From NCBI RefSeq assembly GCF_036884655.1, contig NC_088348.1, forward strand, positions 26,621,501 to 26,685,500: a DNA stretch of 64,000 bases, written 5' to 3'. Below are positions 22,441-31,542 of this stretch, one piece after another (positions within the stretch are counted from its first letter, which is position 1; each line of letters starts with the position of its first letter). This DNA comes from Musa acuminata AAA Group (taxonomy: Eukaryota; Streptophyta; Magnoliopsida; Zingiberales; Musaceae). The position numbers and the translations under genes were made by a program. The notes below the pieces were generated by a model. That model worked only from the letters and a program-made list of their open reading frames with translations, ran no database searches and had not been told where the DNA came from.

Positions 22441-24569
22441 ATGGCTTCCCCTCCTTCGTCCTCTCCTTCTCTGCCTCCTCTTTCTGGTGCCGCCGGTGAG
22501 GAGGTGGCACTGGCGAGCTCCCGCTCGTCGTCCGAGGAAAGGGCCACCAAAGCCCTCGAATCGCTTATGTGGCCGCACGATCTCGACTCCACCGTGAGCG
22601 AGTCGTCGCTCGGCCTCCTCCGGGACCATTACGGTATCCCGGCGGAGTTCGCGCTCATTGCCCCTGAGCCGGGGCAGCGGGCGTATGATCCTATACCAAA
22701 GGGCTTCGCCCTAACTGTAGATGCCTTCGAGGCCGAGCTGCGCCTTCCGTTCCACCCTGTCATTACTGCCTGCGTCGCGTGGTGGCGCATTTCTCCTTCT
22801 CAGATGGCGCCGAATTCTTGGCGCTATCTGGTGGCGTTCCTCGGGGAATGCTACTATGCCCAGATCGCCCCAAGCCGATCCCTTTTCCTCTCCTGTTTCC
22901 GTCTGTCCAGGGGGTCGGGGGGTTATTACTTGTCCACCCGACCGGGTTTCCGTGTCAGTGGGGCTCCTTCCAGCAACAAGGGGTGGAAGGAGCGTTTCTT
23001 CTACGTTTGCCATCCGGAGAGTTGGAACTTCGGACTCCGGTGGGCAGCGCGCGCAGTTGATAATACTGCCTCGGCTTTGGGCGAGGGGGAGCTTGGAGCC
23101 CTTCGAAGATTGAAGGAGATCCTCCCGTCTTCCGGAGTCATCCGAAGGATGACCGAGGCGTGGCTGGTCGAGGCGGGCTTGAGCCCAGTACCTCGAGGTA
23201 TGCGTTGAGAAGGTGGCGCTGGGCCCTCCAGTTTTGCTTTTCTCTTTTGGGATACTGACCGAGGTCTTTATGCTTGTGCAGAGATGGTGAACCTTGCCGT
23301 AGTGCGTGGAGGACGTATTTCACCCGCCGTATCTCCGCGGCGCCAGGTCGGCCCGAGCGTCGGCACTAGGGAGGCGCCGGTGGATCTCGAGGACGTCCGC
23401 CCTCGAAAGAAGGCCAAGGTCGTTGTTGCGAAGAAACCGACTCCCCCAAGGGCTCAGGGGAGCGCAGAGGCGGCGGAGTCGGGCTCGCACGATAGGCGAG
23501 GGGGGCGAGGTCGGGGCGAGGCAGGCCCGAGCAACGTGGTTGCAGGAAAGGCGCCTCGGGAGCCCTCGATCCGGGACTTGTGCCGTCTTCCCGCGGGGCC
23601 GCCGAACGACTTTTACCAGGCGCGTCTGATGGGCAAACTTTCCGAGGGCCAACCTTCTGACCGGTTGGTAGCCCGCTGGGGGGGGCTGACCTGCGGGACC
23701 CGAGTGTGGGCCGACGGGGAGACCGCGGCCGCGTTCGTCCGAGGGGGGCTGCATCCTGATCTGGCTCGCGAAATGTACACTCTGCCGTCCGACGTCTTGC
23801 TCGGGAAGTCCGTGAAGTCGCTGCTGTGGGTAAGTGTTCCGCTGCCGGCTTCCGACTTGTGGTGTTCTCGAGGGTCGTTCTGACTTTCTCCTTGCAGGGC
23901 CAGCATTACGCGATGGCACTGGCTGACCGTGTTCGCGATGCGGGTCGGGCCCTTGGAATTTTGTGCGACCGCAATGCCGAGCTGCGCAAGTAGCTCGAGG
24001 AGGCTCGGGCCGGGGCAGCTCCGGAGGCGGTTGCAGCGGCCGAGCAGCGCTCCTCGGAGCTCGAGGCGGAGGCGACGCGTCTCCGAGCTGAGGCAGGGGC
24101 GGCCGACGAGTGTGCGTTGGCGCTGGAGGCGGAGGTCCTTCGCTTAAGGTCCGAGGCGAAGGCGGCCGAGGAGGAGAAAGGCAATCTCCGGGGACTCCTG
24201 GAGGGAGCGCAGTCAGAGGCCCATCTGGCCCGAGGCGAGGCGGCCGTCTTGACCCAGCGGCTAGAGGGCGCCCTGGCTGACGTGAAGGGGGCCTCGGAGG
24301 CCCTGGCGGCCGAGCGGGAGCGGCGGCCGGAGAAAGAGAAGGAGATAATCGAGGCCTATAAACAGTCACCGGGCTTCCAGCTCGGGCTGGCTCGATCGGG
24401 GCAGGTCACCTACGAGTACGGGTACCGAATCGCCCTTGGCCGGTTCCAGACGAGCCATCCCGGGCTGGAAGTGGAGGCGGATCCGTTTGTCTCACATCCA
24501 GAGGACTTGGATGTGGACATGCCGGAGGAAGTTCCCTTCGATGATGGCATGGGGGGATCCGACGGTTAG
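22441..24569 (+). pseudogene. Spliced accessory gene of the Tat element, predicted gypsy-type domain plus coiled coil (interrupted by one stop)
   Basis: It lies on the strand opposite gag-pol. Three exons are 22441-23197, 23282-23829 and 23898-24569. Donors are GTATGC (23198) and GTAAGT (23830), and acceptors end TGCAG (23281 and 23897). The frame is continuous across both joins (1977 nt). Exon 1 encodes a domain of about 170 residues with LRLPFHP and APNSWRYLVAF segments, matching my recollection of Pfam 'putative gypsy type transposon' (PF04195). Exon 2 has a basic, Pro/Arg/Lys-rich part, perhaps a nuclear signal. Exon 3 is a long Ala/Glu/Arg/Leu coiled coil with an acidic tail. One in-frame TAG at 23991-23993, where a Gln codon is likely, breaks this copy. 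Function is unknown. Homologous opposite-strand frames occur in other Tat-like elements. Confidence 0.75.
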
Positions 24570-24724
24570 GGTGGTCTGGAGGTCAGCCCAACCGGGCAGC
24601 TTCCGCATTTTGTAACTTTTGTGCCCTTCGGATCTGGTCACAGTTGTAACTCCTTGCTTTACATAAAAAAACCTTTTCCCAGTATGTCTTTCGGACGTCG
24701 GGTCTTGTAATCTTATGCTTCGTG

Positions 24725-24730
24725 AATAAA
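24725..24730 (+). terminator. Poly(A) signal of the accessory gene
   Basis: AATAAA on the plus strand lies 156 bp after the accessory stop codon, in a T-rich, unusually AT-rich pocket for this element. It ends before the integrase stop at 24809, so the two genes are tail to tail. Confidence 0.5.
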
Positions 24731-24808
24731 AGAACCTTTTCCTAGCGTCTTTTAAGCTTCAAAAATTGCACAACTTCGACTCCGGGGCTGTTGCCAGGGG
24801 CATTGACC

Positions 24809-27800
24809 TCAGACGAAGAATTTTTTAAGGTTCTGGATGTTCCATGTCCTTGGCAGGGAGGAACCGTCCATCGTTGTGAGTCGATAGGTACCTGGTCGAA
24901 CCACGCCGGTGACCCGGTAAGGTCCCTCCCACTTGGGGGCCAGCTTCCCCCTCGTTTGGGTTGGGTTGCTGACTTCGGCCCTCCGTAGGACCAGATCGCC
25001 CATCCTGACTGGTCTGGGTCGCACCTTTCTGTTGTAGACCCTCGCGACGGCTCTCTGGTGAGAGAGGACCTTCAGGTGTGCATCGACGCGTCGCTCCTCG
25101 AGCACGTCGAGGCTGGCGCGAAGTCCCTGGTTTGAGGCCTCCTGTTCGTAGCTCCTTGTTCGAAGTGTGGCAACAGTCATCTCAGGCGGTAGGACGGCCT
25201 CGGTCCCGAAAGTCAGGCTGTACGGGGATTCTCCGGTCATAGTTTTGGGGGTGGTGCGCAGCGACCACAGCACGCTGGGGAGCTCGTCCGTCCAGGTCGA
25301 TCGGGCTGCGGACACTCTTCTTCTGAGGCCATCCAGGATGGACCGGTTGGTTACCTCGGCCAACCCGTTCGTCTGAGGGTGGGCCACTAAGCTGAACCTC
25401 AGTTGAATGCCATGACCGGCGCAGAATTCCCGGAACCTCGTGCCGGCGAACTGAGGTCCGTTGTTGGTGACAATGGCCCTGGGCAACCCGAACCGGGTTA
25501 CAAGGTTTTTCCAAACGAATTTCTCCATTTGGTGTTCCATCGTCGTAGCCAGTGGTTCGGCCTCGACCCACTTTGTGAAGTAATCTACTCCCACAATTAT
25601 GTACTTCCGCTGACCAGAGGCCGGTGGGAAGGGGCCGAGGAGGTCCAATCCCCACTGGGCGAATGGCCATGCGCAGTCGATGGGACTGAGCGGGACCGCA
25701 GGCTATCGGGGTGCGCGGGCGTGTCGTTGGCACGAGCCACACCGCTGCACGTAAGCTTTTGCGTCTCGACACATGGTTGGCCAGTAGTAGCCTTGACGGA
25801 GTATCTTGTGCGCCAGGGTCCGTCCGCCAATGTGTTCGCCGCAGATCCCCTCGTGAGTTTCAGCCAGGACCGTTTGGGCTTCGTCAGGCTCCAAACACCT
25901 CAGGAGGGGGTAGGTGAAGGATCGTTTGTAAAGCCGGCCACTTTCCTCGGTGTACCACGCCTGCGTGCGGCGCAGACGCCGAGCTGCGCCTTCGTCGAGG
26001 GGAAGGGTTCCATCCCGCTTGAAGCGCAACAGCTCCTGCACCCACGTGGTCGGCGCGCCGCCTGGGGCCGTGGCCGCCACCTCAATGGCGGGAGCGGGAA
26101 GCTCCTCCATCTCTGGCCATGTTTCGGGGGTTTGCCTTGACGCCAGCTTAGCGAGCGCGTCGGCTCGTCCGTTCTCCTCCCTCGGGACATTAGATAATGT
26201 AAAGTAAGGGAATTTCGCGGCTAGATCCCTTACCCACGCCAGATATTTGGCCATGGTTGCGTCCCGAGCTTCGTATCCGCCGCTGAGTTGTTCGGCCACG
26301 AGTTGCGAGTCAGTGAGGACGTGTATCGCGGCCACCTGCATCTCGAGGGCCAGCCTTAATCCTGCTAGGAGTGCTTCGTACTCCGCCTCATTGTTGGTGG
26401 CTTTAAATCCGAAGCGGAGGGAGCGCTCGAATGAGCGTCCGTCGGGGGCGAGAAGGACCAGCCCGGCTCCGGCGCCCCTTGAGTTGGCCGAGCCGTCCAC
26501 GTGTAGGGTCCAAGCCTCGGGAGCTTGCTCGAGGTCTTTGTCCACCCGAGCTAATTCCACGATGAAGTCGGCTACCGCCTGGGCCTTGATGGCGGTTCTG
26601 GGCGCGTAACTGATATCGTGTTCTCCGAGCTCCACCGCCCATCTGAGGAGTCGACCTACAACATCGTACTTGGTTAACATCTGCCGGAGAGGTTGGTCAG
26701 TGACGACTTCCACCGAGTGTGCCTGGAAGTAGGGGCGCAATTTCCGAGCCGAGAGCACGAGGGCAAGTGCGAGTTTTTCTATCGGCGGGTAACGCTCCTT
26801 AGGTCCGCTCAGGACGTGGCTGACGTAGTAGATCGGGAGTTATGCACCAGAGCTTTCCTTCACGAGGACGGAGCTAACTGCGTGCAGGGAGGCCGCCAGA
26901 TAGAGCCCCAATTTCTCGCCGGGGGAGACAGAGGCGAGTCGAGGGAGGCTGGCCAGGTGCTGCTTCATCTGTTTCAAAGCCTCCTCGCATTCCGATGTCC
27001 ATTGGAAGTTCTTCGGGTCTTTGAGCGCCTTGAAGAAAGGGAGGCAGCGATCGCCCGATCGGGCAAGGAAGCGAGATAGGGCGACAAGTCTATCGTTGAG
27101 TCGCTGCAGGTCTTTAACCGTCCGGGGGGACTGCATATCGATTATTGCCTGTACTTTCTCCGGGTTGGCGTCGATCCCTCTCTGGTGTACAATGAACCCC
27201 AGGAACTTGCCGGAGGTGACGCCGAAAGCGCACTTTGTGGGGTTGAGCCGCATGCCGAACTTGCGTAGCGTGGCGAAGGCCTCGGCTAGGTCGGCAAGGT
27301 GTGTTCCGGCCTCTCTGCTTTTCACAATCATATCGTCTACGTAGACTTCCATGTTCCTCCCGATTTGAGGGGCAAACATTTTGTTTACCGTCCTCTGGTA
27401 CGTGGCTCCGGCATTTTTCAACCCGAACGACATGACCTTGTAGAAGTAGATCCCTTGATCGGTAAGGAAAGCCGTGTGTTCCCTGTCTTCGGGCGCCATC
27501 CTGATCTGGTTGTATCCTGAATAGGCGTCCATGAAGGAGAGGCGCGCGTGCCCTGCCGTCGCGTCGACCAGCTGGTCGATCTTCGGGAGGGGATAGCAGT
27601 CCTTAGGACACGCACTGTTGAGACTAGTGTAGTCGACGCACATCCTCCAGCTTTCATTGTGTTTTTTCACGAGAACTACATTGGATAACCACTGAGGGTA
27701 TTTGGCTTCTTCTATGAAGCCGGCCGCCAAGAGTCGGTCCACCTCCTCTTGTATGGCACGTTGTCGGTCAGGTGCGTGGCGCCGGGGCTTTTGCTTCACC

Positions 27801-28963
27801 GGACGAGCGTCAGGTGGGATATTGAGATGATGCTCCGCGACCTTCGGGTCGACCCCCCCCATGTCTGACGGGAACCAGGCGAAAATGTTGGCATTTTCCC
27901 GCAGAAGGCCGACGAGCTGTTCCCGTTCCCGCTCGGGCAGCTCTGATCCGACCTTGACCGTCTGATCCGGCCGTGCTTCCCGCAAGGGGACGTCAACAGT
28001 GGATCCCCTCGGCTCAGGGTGGAGGGCCGGCTTCTTTGCTTCCCGGGGATCTTCTAGAGGCGCCCCTCCCCTGGCCCTTTTGCTCAATGAGACGGAGGTA
28101 AGGTAGCAGCGCCTGGACTCTTGGGGGCTTCCGGTGACTTCCCCGACCCCCTCCCGAGTCGGGAATTTGACGGTCCGGTAGTAGGTCGAGACGACGGCTC
28201 TGACCTTGTTGAGGGTTGGTCGACCGAGTATGGCATTATAAGCGGTGGGAAGATCGACCACCAAAAAGGTGGTCATGACGGTCTTTGATTTCGGCGGGGT
28301 CCCCAGGGTCAGAGGCAGGGTGATGGCTCCTAGGGGCGATATTGAATCTCCCGTAAAGCCGGTGAGCGCCGAGCACATCAGGCTTAGACTTTCCCTGGCT
28401 AGGCCCAGCTTCTGGAAGGCGCCAAAGTAGAGTATGTCGGCCGAGCTCCCCGTGTCGACCATGATTCTCCTTACTTGCGCGTTGGCTACCCTAGCCGATA
28501 TCACCAGGGCGTCGTCGTGGTGGGGTCGCTCGGTAGCTCCGGTTGGGAAGGTGATCTCGGGCTCGGGCCCGCGTCCCGAGGCTTCGTCGGGGGCGGCCCG
28601 GGCATAGGCCTTCCTGCCCGACATAGAACTTCCTCCGGAAGCGGGGCCCCCGGCTATGACATCGATGTGTTGCTCAACAGGGCCCTCCGGACGAGGAGAC
28701 TGCTCCTTGCTCGGTCGGAGGTACTGGCCGAGGTGACCTCTGAGGATGAGCTCCTCGATTTGTCTTTTTAACTCGTAACACTGTTCGGTGTCGTGCCCGT
28801 GTTGTCGATGGAATCGGCAATACTTTGAGCGGTCCGCGAGCTCTCGCGGGTTCTTCATCGGGTGAGGGTCCCTGAGCAGCCCCTTCCCCCTTTCGTGTAG
28901 GAATATCTCAGTCCGGGAAGAGTTCAAGGCGGGAAGAGGAGGCCTTGGGTCGGGCCTGTCCAA
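24809..28963 (-). pseudogene. pol region of the Tat element (protease, RT, two RNase H, integrase), two in-frame stops
   Basis: One continuous minus-strand frame, interrupted only by TAA at 26842-26840 and TAG at 25705-25703. It opens with the end of gag, including a Cys/His knuckle ([14 protein letters not shown], about 28819-28778). Then come aspartic protease ([11 protein letters not shown] at 28456-28448), reverse transcriptase (about 27680-27190, YVDD at 27343-27332), the native RNase H remnant around the TAA, a second RNase H (about 26510-26140, with HVDGS, NEAEYEAL, TDSQ and RAD), the integrase zinc-binding region (about 25840-25720) and the integrase core (about 25640-25150). The core keeps VDYFTKW and the NGLAEVTNR glutamate, but the second catalytic Asp is Asn (VTNNGPQF, near 25469). 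Each stop replaces what is expected to be a Gln codon. Not functional as it stands. Confidence 0.9.
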
Positions 28964-30101
28964 CTTTCGCCGGGAGGCGGTGGGCTGTTGCTGTCGGGGC
29001 GGCTCTTGACCTTTCTGTGCTCCTCCCGCCTTCCGACCATCCAGGCTTCCGCGGCGATGAACTGATTGGCCCGTTGGAGCATCTCGGGGACCGCGACGGG
29101 GGGCCTCTCCACGAGCGACCAGAAGAACCTGGAGGGCCGCAGACCAGTCATAAAGGCCTGCATCAAGAGAGAGGGGTGAGCATCCGACAATCCACGTATT
29201 TGTGTCGTAAACCGGTTCACAAAGTGAGAAAGGGGCTCGTCCTCCTTCTGGTTGAGCCCTAAGAGCAATGCCATGGACGGCTTCGGTCGGGCGTACGCCA
29301 GGAAGTTAAGTTCAAAATCCTTGGCGAGCTGATCGAAGGAGGCGATGGTCCCTGGCTTCAGGCCACTGTACCACGCGCGGGCTGGTCCTCGCAAGGTCAT
29401 CGGGAATGCCCTACACATCAGGGCGTCTGAAGTCCCGAATAGCGCCATCTGAGACCGAAAAGCGGCCACGTGGTCCGCGGGGTCGGTCGCGCCGTCATAC
29501 GTGTCTAAGGAGGGGAGGCGGAAATGCGGCGGGATCGCCTGATCCTGTATCTCGGGGGTGAACGGAGATCCTTGGTGTCCGTCCGCCCCGAGTTCTCCTT
29601 TTGACTTACGAACCTCCTGTTGTACCTCGTCAAGCCTTTGATTGACGAGGCGCAGCTGGGCCCGTAGGGCGTTCGTAGAGTCGGCAGTCGGAGCCTCGGG
29701 CTCGGGGCGGCTCGCCGTGTCCTCTGCTTCCCTGGTCGAGTTGTGGGGTTTCGAGGTGAGCCCGGAGGCCCTGGGAGTGGCGCGCGGGCCGGGTCGGGGG
29801 TCTCCTGTTGCTGCGAGGGCCGCGCCGCGTGCGGAGGGGCTCGTTGGGAGACAATGGTCTGCACCATGCTTGTCAGAGCTCGGACCTGGTGGGCGAGGTC
29901 ATGAAAGGCCTCGGTCGACACTTGCGAGGAGTTGGCGGGTGCGCCGCCAGGGGGCGACAAGCCCGGGTCGTTGAACAGCCGCCAATAGCGTTCCGACACC
30001 GCCGCGGGGCGTTCGTCGTGGGTTTCGTCACGCCGTTCCCCTAAGGCGGGGGGCTCCGCATTTGAGGATCCGCCGGGGTAGATTTGCTAATCGCCTGACA
30101 T
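28924..30101 (-). pseudogene. gag of the Tat element, one early stop and two frameshifts
   Basis: The likely start is the ATG at 30101-30099, shortly after the primer site. Codon 5 is TAG (30089-30087). The frame then continues (a segment with SERYWRLFNDPGL) to about 29775, where the capsid-like sequence moves to another frame. The capsid section ([10 protein letters not shown] through ARAWYSGL and QFIAAEAWM) is intact to about 29040. There a second shift of one base moves the sequence into the frame shared with the zinc knuckle and pol. The conserved capsid residues identify it as gag of the gypsy type. These are mutations rather than programmed shifts, since both lie within gag upstream of the knuckle. 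Confidence 0.8.
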
Positions 30102-30110
30102 TTGGATGAG

Positions 30111-30127
30111 CCCTCCTTCTAGCGCCA
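30111..30127 (-). other. Primer binding site, complementary to a tRNA-Asn 3' end
   Basis: Three bases inside the 5' LTR the minus strand reads TGGCGCTAGAAGGAGGG. This is the complement of a tRNA ending CCCTCCTTCTAGCGCCA, which matches my recollection of plant tRNA-Asn(GTT). The position is exactly as expected for minus-strand priming. Confidence 0.7.
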
Positions 30128-30130
30128 ATC

Positions 30131-30736
30131 TGTTACGGTAAGTAACTCTTTAGCCGCGACCTAGGGGCCGACGCGGCTGGTTCAGGGCTCCAAATGACTT
30201 GAATCGGACGTGTCCCTCCCCGAGGCCTTGAGATGGCAGATGTCGAGACCTGCCTGGAAAGCTTGGCCTTGCTGCGTTAACGGCGATCGGGTACCTGCAC
30301 ACAGGTCGGGTTGGCGGCTCGGCCCGACCCCTCCGACGATTAAGTTAGTGGGGAGGAGTATTGTATTGAGTGAGAAAATCCTCCTCCCTCGCTGGGGGCC
30401 GAGGGGGGTATTTATGAGGGGGGCTTGATGTTACCTGACGGGCCATCCTGCAAGAGCCGGACCGTACCTTCGGTGGTGTCTGTCGCTGTCGTGGGTGTTG
30501 CGTGTGGAGCCGAGCTGCCGCAGGGTATGGGGGGTGCCAGCTGGTGCGTTTTGCCTACCTCGGCCGGCCTTGATGGGTCAGCCGAGGAGGCCCAAGTACG
30601 GTAGGCATGGGCGCGTGTCGCGTCATCGTTAATGCTCTTTCGGGGGTAACGCGCCGTACTGGGCGTCCGACGTGGGGGAGGGGTGTATTACGTCAAATCC
30701 GGGGTGTTATGTCAAGTCAGTTTTTTACCCCTATCA
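30131..30736 (-). repeat. Right LTR (5' LTR of the minus-strand Tat element)
   Basis: 606 bp starting TGTTACGG and ending CCCCTATCA on the plus strand, nearly identical to 20472-21075. The differences are mostly transitions. It drives gag-pol leftwards, away from the CPSF160 gene. Confidence 0.95.
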
Positions 30737-30741
30737 ATTAT

Positions 30742-31542
30742 AAAAGATCAAATATGAACATGATTAACGAGATAAATACTTCTCTTTTCACCGTAAAATG
30801 TTATAATATGATTTCAAACATTAAGTGAAATTAAAACTCTTGGCATGGATCAAATCTAAACCAAGTAAAGTTGGTCAACCATCCAAATCTACCACTGCCG
30901 TCATGCACAAGCAAATTTTAAATCTAAAACTTAAACAACATAGTCTGGTTGAGTTCGAGCTTTAAAGGTCGAATTCTGCCGGTTCGGTGCGGATTGGATC
31001 GGATAACTCGGATCAGTCTTCATGGAAGTCGGGTTCGGTTCAGCCCGATTAAAACCAATCAGCCATACCTCTTTCGGTTTGGTCGATGAGGCCGTTTAGA
31101 TGGGTTGGTTTGGATGGATCGGGTTCGGTGAGAGTGCGGTCATAGTCTGGTTCAGTTCGAGCTTTAAAGGCCAAACACTGCCGGTTCGGTGTGGCTTGGG
31201 TCGGTCAACCGGGATCAGACATTTTCCGGTTCGATCCAGCCCGATTAGAACCCAAATCTGACCCATTTGTGCGTTTCGGTTGCATCTATCCTCGCCTTCT
31301 TCAACAGCTCGCGTGCCCTAAATCTTCTGCTTCTCCCGCTCGTCCCGCCAACTTTCGGCGTTTCAAGCGCAGCTTAAATCCTCGGGTTCCCCGGCGCTTC
31401 TCTCTTTCTCTCACTCTCTCTTGCTCTTGCACCACTCCGCTTATCCGCTCGGGGTTCTCGTTCCTGGTCTTCGTCTTGGGTTCCGAACCCTAGAGAACGG
31501 CGGCGATCAAGAACCCTAAAGAAAAACCGTAGGAGGGCCAAG
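30742..31542. other. Upstream region of CPSF160 with an imperfect direct repeat
   Basis: Two related blocks beginning TAGTCTGGTT(G/C)AGTTCGAG lie at 30942-31065 and 31143-31265, about 201 bp apart, each rich in GGTTCGGT motifs. A pyrimidine patch (CTTCTCTCTTTCTCTCACTC...) at 31398-31430 is typical of plant core promoters and may mark the start region. The 5' boundary of this promoter is the fresh retrotransposon insertion about 800 bp upstream of the start codon. Confidence 0.6.

Larger units (their letters stand above)
20472..30736 (-). mobile_element. Complete Ty3/gypsy LTR retrotransposon, Tat lineage, with accessory antisense gene
   Basis: A 10.27-kb element read on the minus strand, bounded by a perfect 5-bp target duplication ATTAT (20467-20471 and 30737-30741). 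The LTRs are 604 and 606 bp and differ at about 11 substitutions plus a small indel by my count, so it is a recent insertion. Element order is: 5' LTR (right), a primer site matching a tRNA-Asn end, gag, protease, reverse transcriptase, native RNase H, an additional RNase H, integrase, an opposite-strand spliced gene, a 64-bp minisatellite, a polypurine-like tract, 3' LTR (left). The second RNase H and the long region after integrase are hallmarks of the Tat lineage. No chromodomain is seen. Coding regions carry several stops and frameshifts, so this copy is non-autonomous now. Confidence 0.93.

Noticed and set aside
23320..24369. 349-codon minus frame rich in Pro and Arg
   Set aside because: Antisense shadow of exons 2 and 3 of the accessory gene, caused by high GC content.
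26403..30044. Plus-strand frames across gag-pol
   Set aside because: Reverse-complement shadows of the minus-strand polyprotein. Unlike the accessory gene they lack splice signals and domain similarity.
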